Assembly: GCF_024707485.1 (NCBI RefSeq)
Contig: NZ_CP102602.1
Location: forward strand, 1,736,001 to 1,800,000
DNA: 64,000 nt
Reading direction: 5' to 3'
Source: Thermococcus thermotolerans
GTDB taxonomy: Archaea; Methanobacteriota_B; Thermococci; Thermococcales; Thermococcaceae
In this document: in pieces, positions 33,292 through 42,178 of the stretch
How positions within the stretch are numbered: the first letter of the stretch is position 1
How the letters are laid out: each line of letters opens with the position of its first letter
Made by a program: the position numbers and the translations under genes
The notes under the pieces: generated by a model
Databases searched by the model: none
The model's input: only the letters and a program-made list of their open reading frames with translations
What the model was told of the DNA's origin: nothing

Positions 33292-34534
33292 CCCGGACGA
33301 CCTCCATGGTGATTCTGTCTTTGGCCCGGGCTATCTCCTCCCTCTTCAGCTTCACCCTTATCATCTCGGAGGGCTTCACGAATGGGAGTCTTATCTCCTT
33401 TCCAATCTCCGGGAAGCGGAGCCTGACGTTCTCCTCCGGCTCCCCAACCCTCGCATAGATTGTGACGTCCTTGGTGTCGGCTAAGTAGTGCGGCACGGCG
33501 AGCCTGATGTTCCTCCCCTTCACGAGCTTTCTCCATTTGAGAGCCGGCAGGCCGCCGTTTTTGACGAACTCGTACGCTCCCATGGCGGCCTCCTCGCCCT
33601 GCTCGACGACGTAGTCAACGAGGTCGTTGATGACTAGGGCGTTTCCGGCCACAAATATCCCTGGAACGCTGGTTTCGAGGTAGCTGTTGACGACCGGTCC
33701 TCTGGTGACGGGGTCTATCTCCACCCCTGCCTTCTCTATGACTTTGAGGTACGGGACAAGACCGGCCGCCAGAACGACGGTGTCGCACTCTATGCTCTCC
33801 TCTGTTCCCGGAATGGGCCTAAGCTTCTCGTCCACCTTCGTCACGATGACCCTCTCTACCCTCCTCTTCCCTTCAACCCTCGTTACTGCATGGCTCAGGT
33901 AGAGGGGGATTCCGAAGTCCTCAAGGCACTGGACGACGTTTCTTGTTAGTCCGCCTGGATAGGGCATCAGCTCTATGACGGCCTTTACCTTTGCCCCCTC
34001 AAGGGTGAACCTTCTCGCCATTATGAGTCCGACGTCGCCCGAACCCACTATCACTATCTCCTTTCCGGGCATCACCCCGTAGATGTCCATCATGGTCTGG
34101 GCTTCCCCGGCGGTGTAAATCCCTGCAACCCTGTGGCCGGTTATTCCTATCTCGAACATGTGCCTCTCCCTTGCTCCGGCGGCGTAGATAACCGTCTTTG
34201 CCGCCACCTCAAAGAGCCCCTCCTCCGTCACAATCCTGAGAATCTTGTGCCTGTAGGAGTACGGCGCCACCTCAAGGACGTGGGCGTTCGTGTAGTATTC
34301 GATGTCCAGCTCCCTGAACCGTTCGATTATGCGGTGTATGAACTCCGTCCCTGTCAGGTCCTCCTTGAAGTAGTGGATACCGAAGCCCGGGTGCACGCAC
34401 TGCATCGGAATGCCGCCGAGGAACTCCCTGCTCTCGATGAGGAGGACGTTAAGACCGAGCTCCTTCGCCTTTATTGCGGCGGCAAGGCCAGCCGGCCCTC
34501 CTCCGATGACAACGACGTCGTACTCACTCCTCAT
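33284..34534 (-). CDS. NAD(P)/FAD-dependent oxidoreductase, GlpA partner
   Basis: A 416-residue flavoprotein of the disulfide-reductase fold. FAD motif VVVIGGGPAGLAAAIKAKELG at the N-terminus, the NAD(P) motif IVIVGSGDVGLIMARR (about 165-180) and the second FAD motif VPGIFVAGNALVIND (about 275). PMQCVHPGFGI has one Cys rather than the CxxC of disulfide reductases. It joins the GlpA-like protein (ATGA overlap) and DUF1667 protein in an operon, the usual three-component set that passes electrons from glycerol-3-phosphate to a carrier, probably NAD(P) or ferredoxin. Confidence 0.88.
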   Translation of the reverse strand: MRSEYDVVVIGGGPAGLAAAIKAKELGLNVLLIESREFLGGIPMQCVHPGFGIHYFKEDLTGTEFIHRIIERFRELDIEYYTNAHVLEVAPYSYRHKILRIVTEEGLFEVAAKTVIYAAGARERHMFEIGITGHRVAGIYTAGEAQTMMDIYGVMPGKEIVIVGSGDVGLIMARRFTLEGAKVKAVIELMPYPGGLTRNVVQCLEDFGIPLYLSHAVTRVEGKRRVERVIVTKVDEKLRPIPGTEESIECDTVVLAAGLVPYLKVIEKAGVEIDPVTRGPVVNSYLETSVPGIFVAGNALVINDLVDYVVEQGEEAAMGAYEFVKNGGLPALKWRKLVKGRNIRLAVPHYLADTKDVTIYARVGEPEENVRLRFPEIGKEIRLPFVKPSEMIRVKLKREEIARAKDRITMEVVRDE

Positions 34535-36024
34535 TCTTCCTCACCCCTCAGGAGAACCTTTATGTCGCCGATGCCGTATTCGGTGCCCTCTCCCTTGATG
34601 CTGACCTTCCAGAGCGGGACTCCGGTTTCCCTGGCGATGATGTTGGCTATCCTCACCCTGCAGAATGAACCCTGGCAGGTTCCGCCCGTGACGCCTGTCC
34701 TGAGCTTAACGCCGTCGAGGGTTATTGTTCTGACGCCCATCTTCTTCATCCTGGCTATTGCGTCGAGTATATCCCCCTCCGTTATCGTGCGGCACATGCA
34801 GATTACCCTGCCGTGGGAGGGGTTCTCCTTCACGAGCTCTGCCTGCTTCTCCCTTGGGAGGGCCTTGAACCAGAAGGCGTTCCGGTAGGGGTTCCAGCGG
34901 GACTTTTTGGTCAGTTTTACGTCCAGCTTGCCCTTAATCAGCTCCTCAGCAACGTAGTGCGCTATCGCTGGAGCGGCTGTTAGTCCGGGCGACCTTATCC
35001 CTGCAACGTTTATGAAGCCCCAGGGGTCGTCGTAGGCCTCTATTATCCACCTGCCGTCCGGGGGCTCTGGCCTCAGGCCCGCGAAGGTCCTTATCACCCT
35101 GCTCCTGGGAGGCAGCCCCTTGACGAGCTTCTTCGCCATCTCCCAGACGAACTCCAGCCCCTCCCTGGTTGTGGAGGTGTCGTCCTTGGCTTCCTCGGGC
35201 AGATCCTCGGCGGTGGGTCCTATCATCACCCCGTCGTTCATCTCGGTGATGACGTAGACCCCCTTTGTGGTCGGGGTCGGCGTCTGGTGCACTATCCTCC
35301 TGACCTTTGGCCCGGCGTCGTCGTCGAAGATGTAGTACTCGCCCTTCCTGGGACGTATTGTGAAGTGGTCTATGCCGGCCATGGCCGAGATTCTGTCCGC
35401 GTATAGGCCGGCCGCGTTTATGACGATGTCGGCCTCGATGAATCCCCGGTTCGTTTCAACGCCCTTTACCTCCCCGTTTTCCACCTTTATTCCCCGCACT
35501 TCGGTCTCCGGGTGGAACTTGACACCGTTGTCGACGGCGTTCTCTGTGAGTGCCACGGCCGCCATCGGGGAGGACATTACTCCAGCTGTCGGTGCCCACA
35601 GCGCTCCCGCGGCGTTTGGGTTGACGTTGGGCTCAAGCCTCAGAAGCTCCTCCCTGTCAACGAGCCTGACGCCCGGAACGCCGTTTTTCTGTGCAAGCTC
35701 CAGGTAGTACTCGGCGACCTTTATGTCCTCCTCTTCGAGTGCGACCATGAGCTCGCCCGGCCACTTCGCTGGAATTCTCAGCTCTTTCGTCCACTGGTAC
35801 CAGAGCCTGTTTCCCTCGACGCAGAGCTTTGCCCTCAGAGGGTGCTTTTCGGGGTCATCCTCGTGTCCGGGATGGATTATGCCTGTATTGGCCTTGCTGA
35901 CGCCCATCCCGGCGTCGACGTTCCTCTCGATTAGATGAACCTCAAGTCCCTCATACTGGCTGAGAACGCGCGCTATCGACGCCCCGACGACGCCGGCACC
36001 GATTATTGCTATCCGCGTTTTCAT
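34531..36024 (-). CDS. GlpA-like glycerol-3-phosphate dehydrogenase with BFD-like [2Fe-2S] domain
   Basis: A 497-residue protein. The DAO-type FAD domain begins IAIIGAGVVGASIARVLSQYEGLEVHLIER, with KANTGIIHPGHEDDPE near 42, typical of GlpA/GlpD and L-2-hydroxyglutarate oxidases. The C-terminal BFD-like domain has VICMCRTITEGDILDAI and GGTCQGSFCRVRI, four cysteines for a [2Fe-2S] cluster. It oxidises glycerol-3-phosphate to DHAP. GGAGGGAAAAG precedes the ATG at 36022-36024; a promoter of its own may lie in the 199-bp spacer after glpK. The neighbouring glpK settles the substrate better than the sequence alone. Confidence 0.85.
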   Translation of the reverse strand: MKTRIAIIGAGVVGASIARVLSQYEGLEVHLIERNVDAGMGVSKANTGIIHPGHEDDPEKHPLRAKLCVEGNRLWYQWTKELRIPAKWPGELMVALEEEDIKVAEYYLELAQKNGVPGVRLVDREELLRLEPNVNPNAAGALWAPTAGVMSSPMAAVALTENAVDNGVKFHPETEVRGIKVENGEVKGVETNRGFIEADIVINAAGLYADRISAMAGIDHFTIRPRKGEYYIFDDDAGPKVRRIVHQTPTPTTKGVYVITEMNDGVMIGPTAEDLPEEAKDDTSTTREGLEFVWEMAKKLVKGLPPRSRVIRTFAGLRPEPPDGRWIIEAYDDPWGFINVAGIRSPGLTAAPAIAHYVAEELIKGKLDVKLTKKSRWNPYRNAFWFKALPREKQAELVKENPSHGRVICMCRTITEGDILDAIARMKKMGVRTITLDGVKLRTGVTGGTCQGSFCRVRIANIIARETGVPLWKVSIKGEGTEYGIGDIKVLLRGEEE

Positions 36025-36223
36025 CTCTTTTCCCTCCTAATTAACTTAAAAAAGGGTCTTTCTTGTTTTAAAGCTTTCTTAAACTTTAAGTTCCGGACAG
36101 AAGGGCGTAGAGAACATATCTAGGCATACGAAGGCGGCACATTGGTGAACATTGGAAGGATGGACTGAAGTGTCCTTCCCGTTTTCATGGGAAACGGCAA
36201 AAGTGAATGGGAGGGCTGTCCCC

Positions 36224-37711
36224 TCAGGTGCCGGTGACCTTTGCCCACTCCAATGCCCTCTTCACGGCCTCCTTCCAGCCGCGGTAGAGCCTCTCTCTGG
36301 TCTCCACGTCCATCTTCGGTTCAAAGACCCTCTCGGCCTTCCAGAGCTCTTTGATCTCGTCCAGGCCATCCCAGTAGTCCACGGCTAGGCCTGCTAAATA
36401 GGCCGCTCCGAGGGCAGTCGTCTCTTTAACGACGGGCCTTACGACGGGCTTTCCGAGTATGTCCGCCTGGAACTCCATCAGGAAGTCGTTGGCGGTGGCC
36501 CCACCGTCGACGCGGAGCTCTTTGATTCCGACCAGCCTCTGCATCTCTTCGATCACGTCCCGGGTCAGGTAAGCTATCGCCTCCAGCGTCGCCCTTGCCA
36601 GGTGCTCCCTCCCGGTTCCGCGCGTTATCCCGATTATCAGACCCCTGGCGAACTGATCCCAGTAGGGCGCACCGAGGCCAACAAAGGCCGGGACGAAGTA
36701 AACACCCTCGTTGCTTTCGAGCTTCCTTGCGAGTTCCTCTGTCTCCCCGGCGCTCTTTATGATCCTTATCCCATCGCGGAGCCACTGGACGGCGGCTCCG
36801 GTTACGAAGACGCTCCCCTCAAGGGCGTATGTGACCTTTCCGTTGAGCCCCCATGCTATCGTTGTGAGGAGGTTGTCGGAATAGCGGACGGTTTTGCCGG
36901 TGTTTGCCAGAATGAAGTTCCCGGTTCCGTAGGTGGCCTTCACCATTCCCGCCTCAAATGCCGCCTGCCCGAACAGGGCCGCCTGCTGGTCGCCGGCGTC
37001 TCCACTCACCGGTATCTCTGCACCGAGAAGTTCCCTTTTCGTGTAGCCGTACACCTCGCTTGACTCCCTGACCTCCGGGAGAATCCCTTCAGGAATCCCG
37101 AAGATTTCGAGGAGCTCGTCGTCCCAGTCGAGTTTCTTTATGTTGAAGAGCATCGTTCTGGAGGCGTTGGAGTAGTCGGTTATGTGCTCCCCCGTGAGGC
37201 GGTAGATGAGGAAGGTGTCCACCGTCCCGAAGAGCACCTCGTCCCTTTCGGCCTTTTCCCTTAGGCCAGGAACGTTGTCGAGGAGCCATTTGAGCTTGCT
37301 GGCTGAAAAGTATGCATCCGGAACCAGGCCGGTCTTCTCCTTGATTACGTTTCCGTATTCCCTCTTTATCTCCTCCACCATCTTGGCGGTTCTCCTGCAC
37401 TGCCAGACGATAGCGTTGTATAGTGGCTTTCCGCTTCTGTCCCACACTATCGTCGTCTCCCTCTGGTTGGTTACGCCTATTGCCGCTATCTGCTCCGGCC
37501 CTATCTTGGCCCTCTCAAGGGCCGTCTTTATCGCCCTGAACTGGGCGTCCCATATTTCGTCCGGCCTGTGCTCGACCCAGCCGGGCCTCGGGTAGTGCTG
37601 TGGAAACTCGTACTGCCCTATTCCTCTGACGTTGCCCTCCCTGTCAAAAACTATTGCCCTTGCCGAGGTCGTTCCCTCGTCGAGGGAGAGAATGAACCTG
37701 TTCCCGTCCAT
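36224..37711 (-). CDS. glpK: Glycerol kinase
   Basis: A 495-residue FGGY kinase that makes sn-glycerol-3-phosphate from glycerol and ATP. Visible motifs: [16 protein letters not shown] (phosphate 1), [45 protein letters not shown] and the C-terminal signature [23 protein letters not shown]. Length fits the Thermococcus KOD1 enzyme. ATG at 37709-37711 has GGTGG before it; a GTG three codons earlier is within it. Its promoter region carries a pair of ATTGATGG direct repeats (37746-37766) next to the TATA box at about 37783-37788. First gene of the glycerol block. Confidence 0.96.
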   Translation of the reverse strand: MDGNRFILSLDEGTTSARAIVFDREGNVRGIGQYEFPQHYPRPGWVEHRPDEIWDAQFRAIKTALERAKIGPEQIAAIGVTNQRETTIVWDRSGKPLYNAIVWQCRRTAKMVEEIKREYGNVIKEKTGLVPDAYFSASKLKWLLDNVPGLREKAERDEVLFGTVDTFLIYRLTGEHITDYSNASRTMLFNIKKLDWDDELLEIFGIPEGILPEVRESSEVYGYTKRELLGAEIPVSGDAGDQQAALFGQAAFEAGMVKATYGTGNFILANTGKTVRYSDNLLTTIAWGLNGKVTYALEGSVFVTGAAVQWLRDGIRIIKSAGETEELARKLESNEGVYFVPAFVGLGAPYWDQFARGLIIGITRGTGREHLARATLEAIAYLTRDVIEEMQRLVGIKELRVDGGATANDFLMEFQADILGKPVVRPVVKETTALGAAYLAGLAVDYWDGLDEIKELWKAERVFEPKMDVETRERLYRGWKEAVKRALEWAKVTGT

Positions 37712-37745
37712 TTCAACCACCAGTGTACATTCCTATTCTCCCTGC

Positions 37746-37788
37746 ATTGATGGTGTATATTGATGGCTATGGTGCTCCAGAGTTATAA
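37746..37788 (-). promoter_or_regulatory. glpK promoter with two direct repeats
   Basis: On the minus strand the TATA-like CTTATAACTC (37783-37788 core) is followed by two copies of CCATCAAT, at 37759-37766 and 37746-37753, 13 bp apart, covering the expected transcription start. Direct repeats placed there suggest a repressor site for glycerol control; no regulator gene is nearby. Confidence 0.45.
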
Positions 37789-37835
37789 GATTTTACGGGC
37801 AGAAAAGGGGAACGGTATGGAAAGGAAAAAGGAGA

Positions 37836-38963
37836 TCACTCGACGGGCTCGAACCTGTCCTTGAGCTTCTCCAGGACTCCCGGAAGGGTGGTGTACTCCA
37901 TGTCCTCCATCGGGAGCCTGTGGGGCTCGAACGGGCCGTGTCTGCGCATGTACTCGGCGATCTCAACGGCCTTCTGCCTGGCCCCGTCGAAGGCCGGGTC
38001 GTCAAAGAGGTCAACCGGGCCGACGAGCTTTCCTTCGGGGCTTATCTGCCAGCCGAGGGCAACGACCCTTGGCGGGCCGTCGAACCTGGTCGGGTTGGCC
38101 ATGTGCATCGGAACAGGCATCACCGGGCCGTTGTGTGAACCCCTCATCCAGCCGCTGACAAGGTGCGGGAATGCGAAGGGCTCAAGAACCTCTCCGAGGG
38201 CCGGGAGGCCGCTCTGAGCCCTGACGATGGCCACCGGGTCGTCCTTTCCAACGTACTCGCCGGCTATCTCGTAGAGCTTTTCGGTGCTTATGACGGCGAC
38301 CGGCTCGTCCTTCGGGATTTTGTGTCCCTCCTTGGGGAAGACCCTCTTGATGACGTAGCGGCTCTTGGCTCCGATGAGGGCGAGGAGGTCGTAGAGCTCC
38401 TCGGGAGTGCTGAGGATAACACGCTTGTGCTCCTTTATGTTCCATACCTCAAAGCGGAAGCCCATGTGCATGTTGGGGTCTATGACCAGTCCGGCTGTGT
38501 TGAAGGGATCAGCGAACATCCTGAATATCGGGAGGTTAAAAGCGCCGGGCTCGGTCTTGTCCATGTGGAAGGTAACTATCGGCTCGCTCTTTCTCACGGT
38601 GATCTCCATCTCGGCTATCCCCGGGCCCATTCCCCTTATGTTGCCGCTGAACGCGTCTTTCAGAAGGTCTTGGCCAGCTCCATAAAGCCCGAGCCCCTTG
38701 GCGACCTTCGTGGCCTCCTCAAAGGCCTTCCAGGCGAGACCGTGTATCTCGGGGCTGTCAACGCCCTTCCTGTGGGTCATGATGAGCTGAAGGTCATCGC
38801 CACAGGTGGCAACGTAGAAGTCGATTATCGTGCCCTCCTCCTGAGCCTTCGCAAGAACCTCCTCCGCAGTCTCAACGAGCTGGGGATGAACCCTTGAATG
38901 TCCCGGCCAGCCGCCGATGTCGGCCTTTATAACGCTGATCGTTATCTTCTCTCCAACTGCCAT
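37836..38963 (-). CDS. fbp: Bifunctional fructose-1,6-bisphosphate aldolase/phosphatase
   Basis: A 375-residue gluconeogenic enzyme that condenses DHAP and GAP and dephosphorylates the product to fructose-6-phosphate. The N-terminus ISVIKADIGGWPGHSRVHP and GDDLQLIMTH supply the metal-binding Asp/His. Y237-V-G-K240 corresponds to the Tyr229/Lys232 pair known from crenarchaeal enzymes, where the lysine forms the Schiff base. GWMRGSHNGPVMPV and DLFDDPAFD are further conserved loops. The ATG at 38961-38963 is preceded by GAGGTGATT; upstream lie the TATA box (39000-39007) and a TGM in activating position. In T. kodakarensis fbp and gor are neighbours (TK2164 and TK2163); here the glycerol genes stand between them. 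Confidence 0.96.
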   Translation of the reverse strand: MAVGEKITISVIKADIGGWPGHSRVHPQLVETAEEVLAKAQEEGTIIDFYVATCGDDLQLIMTHRKGVDSPEIHGLAWKAFEEATKVAKGLGLYGAGQDLLKDAFSGNIRGMGPGIAEMEITVRKSEPIVTFHMDKTEPGAFNLPIFRMFADPFNTAGLVIDPNMHMGFRFEVWNIKEHKRVILSTPEELYDLLALIGAKSRYVIKRVFPKEGHKIPKDEPVAVISTEKLYEIAGEYVGKDDPVAIVRAQSGLPALGEVLEPFAFPHLVSGWMRGSHNGPVMPVPMHMANPTRFDGPPRVVALGWQISPEGKLVGPVDLFDDPAFDGARQKAVEIAEYMRRHGPFEPHRLPMEDMEYTTLPGVLEKLKDRFEPVE

Positions 38964-38999
38964 GGCAATCACCTCGATGGCTTTTAAGCACTTTTATGC

Positions 39000-39030
39000 T
39001 TATAAAACGTTAATATCACCGCCGATGATA
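39000..39030 (-). promoter_or_regulatory. fbp promoter: TATA box with upstream TGM (activating position)
   Basis: Minus-strand TATA TTTTATAAGC (39000-39007) is about 37-44 bp before the ATG. Immediately upstream (39014-39030) is TATCAC-CGCCG-ATGATA, 11 of 12 matches to the Tgr motif TATCAC-N5-GTGATA. Tgr activates gluconeogenic genes when its site is upstream of BRE/TATA, as known for fbp in T. kodakarensis. Confidence 0.8.
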
Positions 39031-39075
39031 CCCATAAAGGCAGCAAAGCCGAAATTCGGCGGAAAAAGGAGAGGT

Positions 39076-39312
39076 TCACTCGCAGATGTCGGTCCATCCG
39101 AACTCCTCTTTGACAACCTTGATCAGGTTCTTGAGTTCTTCCCTCTTTATGTTGACGCTTGAGCTTGCGCCGACGAGGGCTATGATGCCGTGGACCTCTT
39201 CCTGCACCTGTATCACGTCGTCGCTGACCTTAACCACGCGGAGCTCCCTTCTGGCCGTTTCTCCCTCGCCGATATAGAGCTTGTCGTGGCCTATCTTTAT
39301 GGGCTCCTCCAT
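39076..39312 (-). CDS. Small conserved hypothetical protein
   Basis: A 78-residue acidic protein, MEEPIKIGHDKLYIGEGETARRELRVVKVSDDVIQVQEEVHGIIALVG onward. Predicted as a small beta-sheet followed by a helix (KREELKNLIKVVKEEFG). One cysteine at the end (DICE). No family recognised. AGGTGGT precedes the ATG at 39310-39312, and a TATA-like TCATAAAAAG stands upstream, so it is a single-gene unit located between fbp and the tRNA-Trp region. Confidence 0.7.
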   Translation of the reverse strand: MEEPIKIGHDKLYIGEGETARRELRVVKVSDDVIQVQEEVHGIIALVGASSSVNIKREELKNLIKVVKEEFGWTDICE

Positions 39313-39761
39313 GATACCACCTCGTAAACTTTTTATGAGTCAAAGTTAATAAAACTTCCGCTTACACTTAAACTTTGCAAAGGTGAGCAGTCATTTTTCT
39401 GAAGTTTGACGGGCAACCTCTGGCGGGGGCTGGGGAGCTTTTGGGAAAGCTTCACCAAAAGTTTGTAGCTCATCACCAAAGGAGTAAAATGAGCAGGTTT
39501 CGAATTCCGAGCATTTCCTTCAAGAGAGAACACTCAACAATAATCTCTCAAAAAAGGGTTTACTTCCTCTGACGTCCTTCGGGCGTCTTTTTAAGATTAA
39601 ACCCCCCACAATAGGCTCCTAAAGATGTTCTCACTTATGATAGCTGATTCCAACCAGAAAATCCTCAAAACTCACACTTTAGAAGGAGCTACGAACTTTG
39701 ATGAAACTTTGCCCAGTGAAGTTTCTTTGATCAAACTTTTCGCCAGAAAAGTTTGGTGTAA
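39313..39761. other. Long intergenic region with small inverted repeats
   Basis: About 450 bp without a gene I can support; short frames here lack ribosome binding sites and coding character. Contents: the hairpin GACGTCC-TTC-GGGCGTC followed by TTTTTAAG (about 39570-39595), and a pair of adjacent inverted repeats at 39703-39754. A lone minus-strand C-box-like GTGATGA near 39470 lacks matching D boxes, so I do not call a box C/D sRNA. Confidence 0.5.
39703..39754. repeat. Double inverted-repeat element next to tRNA-Trp
   Basis: Two hairpins in tandem: GAAACTT (39703-39709) with AAGTTTC (39719-39725), then a TTTGATC linker, then AAACTTTTC (39733-39741) with GAAAAGTTT (39746-39754). From memory, similar AAACTTT/GATCAAA elements occur between genes in Thermococcus genomes, but only one copy is visible here. 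It lies 8 bp from the tRNA 3' end and could also serve as its terminator. Confidence 0.55.
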
Positions 39762-39902
39762 TGGTGGGGGCGCGGGGATTTGAACCCCGGTCCGCGGGTT
39801 TCTCCGGGTCAGAGCTCCAAAGGCTCATCCCCAAATCAGCAAACCCGCAAGTCCTCATACCTCTGGAGCCCGCGATGATGGACCAGGCTACACCACGCCC
39901 CC
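39762..39902 (-). tRNA. tRNA-Trp (CCA) with a box C/D-like intron
   Basis: Acceptor GGGGGCG pairs with CGCCCCC; discriminator A and CCA are encoded; the T-arm is CGGGGTTCAAATCCCCG. The anticodon stem GCGGG/CCCGC holds CCA, and about 63 nt of intron follow after position 37. The intron shows C-like TATGAGGA, D'-like TTGCTGA, C'-like GGATGAG and D-like CTCTGA elements. In euryarchaea this intron guides 2'-O-methylation of C34 and U39 of the same tRNA. 141 nt including CCA. Confidence 0.93.
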
Positions 39903-39941
39903 ATCCGGCTTAACCTACCCAAGCCGAGTTTATAAGTTTTG

Positions 39942-40769
39942 CTATCTCTTCCCGATGATTATACCGGTCACTATCATCGCCAGCCCCACCACCGTTGCCG
40001 GGGCGATGCTCTCCCCGACGACGAGGGAGATGAAGAACAGGCTCATGAAGGGCACCAGGTAGGCAAGGCTTGATGCAAACGCCATATCGCCCTCAACGGC
40101 CCGGTACCAGAGAAGGAAGGTAACTCCCATCTCGAACAGGCCGACGTAGATCGCTCCGGCGAGCCCTTCAGCGGGAGGAACGGCGAGCCCACCCGTTGCG
40201 GCCATCGCTGCGGAGATATAGATAAAGCCGAAGAGGAAGTTCCAGAACATCTTTTCGACGAGTGGTCGCTTATCGCGCAGATTGAGAAGCCAGTAGCTCG
40301 CCCAGATGAGTGCGCTTCCCAGGCCGAGGGCAACGCCCACTGGGTCGGTGAAGTTCAAACCAGCAACGTCCCCTTTCGTGGCAACAACAATCGCTCCGAA
40401 GAATCCGAGGAACAAGCCAAGCACAGTTCTCGCACTGGGTCTCTTTCCAAGGAGGGGAATAGAGAGGAGGACGAGCATCAGCGGCCAGGTGTAGTTGAGC
40501 GCCTGCGCCTCCTGGGCAGGCAGTCTGTCGTAGGCCGAGAAGAGGACGGTGTAGTAGAGGAGGGGGTTTATAAGGCCGAGGTAGGCCGAGCGGAGGTTTT
40601 CCTTTCTGGGGGTGAATTCTCTCGCGTAGAGGACTCCAAAGAGCACGAGCGAGGTTAGGGACGCGTAGAAAAGGAGCTGGAGAGGACTCATGTAGCGGAG
40701 CGAGAGTTTGAAGGCACTTGCAACCGTTGACCACAGGAGAACTGCACCGACGGCGTGCTTGCGGGACAT
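39942..40769 (-). CDS. EamA/DMT-superfamily transporter
   Basis: A 275-residue membrane protein of ten hydrophobic helices in two EamA halves (about 1-130 and 140-275). GLINPLLYYTVLFSAYDRLPAQEAQALNYTWPLMLVLLS and SLAYLVPFMSLFFISLVVGESIAPATVVGLAMIVTGIIIG are typical of drug/metabolite exporters. Substrate unknown (amino acids or other metabolites). ATG at 40767-40769. It lies 39 bp from the tRNA-Trp 5' end and is a single gene by appearance. Confidence 0.88.
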   Translation of the reverse strand: MSRKHAVGAVLLWSTVASAFKLSLRYMSPLQLLFYASLTSLVLFGVLYAREFTPRKENLRSAYLGLINPLLYYTVLFSAYDRLPAQEAQALNYTWPLMLVLLSIPLLGKRPSARTVLGLFLGFFGAIVVATKGDVAGLNFTDPVGVALGLGSALIWASYWLLNLRDKRPLVEKMFWNFLFGFIYISAAMAATGGLAVPPAEGLAGAIYVGLFEMGVTFLLWYRAVEGDMAFASSLAYLVPFMSLFFISLVVGESIAPATVVGLAMIVTGIIIGKR

Positions 40770-40878
40770 GGCTTCAACTCATTTTTGGGGCATATAAATT
40801 CAATGATTTTGATCTCCCTAATAAAATTTGGTTCCGCCCCCGTTACCTAAAAGGTTTTTGGAAAAAGAGGAGGAAAAG

Positions 40879-42075
40879 TTAGTCCTCCCTGAAGGCCCCG
40901 TACTTCTTCGGGTCATAGAAGGGCGGAGCAACGGTTACGGCCTTCTTGGGTTTGCCCCTTATCTCTATCTCCAGCTCAACGCCCGGCTTGGCGTACTCCT
41001 CCTTGACGAAAGCGATGCCTATCCCTATGCCGAGGAGTGGGGAGCTGGTTCCGCTGGTGACCTCACCTATGACCTCTCCGTTGGCCAGGACCCTGTAGCC
41101 CTCCCTCGGGATGCCCCTGTCCACCATTTTGAAGTGCACCATCTTCCTTCCCAGACCGCGCTCCTTCTGCTTGAGGAGCGCCTCCTTGCCAATGAACTCC
41201 TTGTCCCAGAAGATGGCGAAGTCGAGGTTGGCCTGGAGGGGGGTAACCTCGTCGATGTCCGTGCTGAGGAGCTGGAGCTCCTTGGTCTCGTTGCCGTAGA
41301 GGGTGTAGCCGGCTTCAAGCCTGAGAGTATCCCTCGCCCCCAGTCCGGCCGGCTTTATGCCGTACTTCTCACCGGCCTCAAGGATGGTCTTCCAGACGTG
41401 TAAAGCCTTCTCCGGCTTTCCGCGCTTGCTCTCGTCAGGGTGGTATGGGTTGGCGTCCTCGAAGTAGACCTCAAAACCGTTCTCGCCGGTGTAGCCGCTC
41501 CTTGAGAGGAGCATCTTTATCCCGTCGAGCTCGACCTCCTTTGCCTGGAACCACCAGAGCTCGTTGATGTCAATGCCGAAGAGGTCTTTCGCCAGATCCC
41601 TCGCCCTCGGGCCCTGGATTGAGAACATGGCCATGTCATAGGTCTTGTTCTCGATTTCGAGGTCGAGCTGGCCGAATTTCTCGATTCCTCTCTTTATGGT
41701 GTTAAACCAGGCGTCAAGCTTCTCGAAGGCATCTGAATCACAGACCATCATGTATGTGTCGTTCCCCATGTTGAAGACGAGGGTCTCGTCCTTTACCGCT
41801 CCGCGCTCGTTGAGGACGAGGGTGTAAGTTCCGCTTATCGCAGGGGGTCTGCTTATGTCGTTGGTGGTCACATACTGAAGGAACTCCAGGGCATCTTTAC
41901 CGCGGAAAATGAACTCTCCCATGTGGGAGACGTCGAAGATTGCCACGCCGTTCCTTACGGCTAAGTGCTCCTCCTTTATGCTGGAGTACCAGATGGGCAT
42001 CTCCCAGCCGGCAAAAACTTCAACCTTCTTCGCGTTTTCCTTGTGCCAGTCAAAGATGTGAACCCTCTTGACCAT
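40879..42075 (-). CDS. gcvT: Glycine cleavage system T protein (aminomethyltransferase)
   Basis: A 398-residue protein that transfers the methylene group from aminomethylated H protein to tetrahydrofolate (or the archaeal pterin) and releases ammonia. [35 protein letters not shown] is the GcvT N-terminal signature; [16 protein letters not shown] and [20 protein letters not shown] contain the folate-binding residues including the catalytic Asp near residue 95-100 (TTND). [21 protein letters not shown] marks the C-terminal barrel. Length fits the Pyrococcus protein. The ATG at 42073-42075 is preceded by GGTGATAG; the frame remains open upstream to 42264 but crosses the divergent promoter region. 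Other glycine cleavage genes are not in the window. Confidence 0.95.
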   Translation of the reverse strand: MVKRVHIFDWHKENAKKVEVFAGWEMPIWYSSIKEEHLAVRNGVAIFDVSHMGEFIFRGKDALEFLQYVTTNDISRPPAISGTYTLVLNERGAVKDETLVFNMGNDTYMMVCDSDAFEKLDAWFNTIKRGIEKFGQLDLEIENKTYDMAMFSIQGPRARDLAKDLFGIDINELWWFQAKEVELDGIKMLLSRSGYTGENGFEVYFEDANPYHPDESKRGKPEKALHVWKTILEAGEKYGIKPAGLGARDTLRLEAGYTLYGNETKELQLLSTDIDEVTPLQANLDFAIFWDKEFIGKEALLKQKERGLGRKMVHFKMVDRGIPREGYRVLANGEVIGEVTSGTSSPLLGIGIGIAFVKEEYAKPGVELEIEIRGKPKKAVTVAPPFYDPKKYGAFRED

Positions 42076-42178
42076 AGCTATCACCGTTGAGAGTTCGCTC
42101 TGAGCGTTATAACCCTTTCCAATTGAATGGATAACGATAATAAGCACCAACGTCCAAATTAATACTGAGGTGTCCAAG

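Noticed and set aside
37746-37766. Start of a CRISPR-like array
   Set aside because: Only two 8-bp copies with a 5-bp spacer; no array of 28-37 bp repeats exists anywhere in the window.
39400-39700. Box C/D small RNA in the long spacer
   Set aside because: A GTGATGA C box occurs on the minus strand near 39470, but no D, D' and C' boxes at suitable distances follow.
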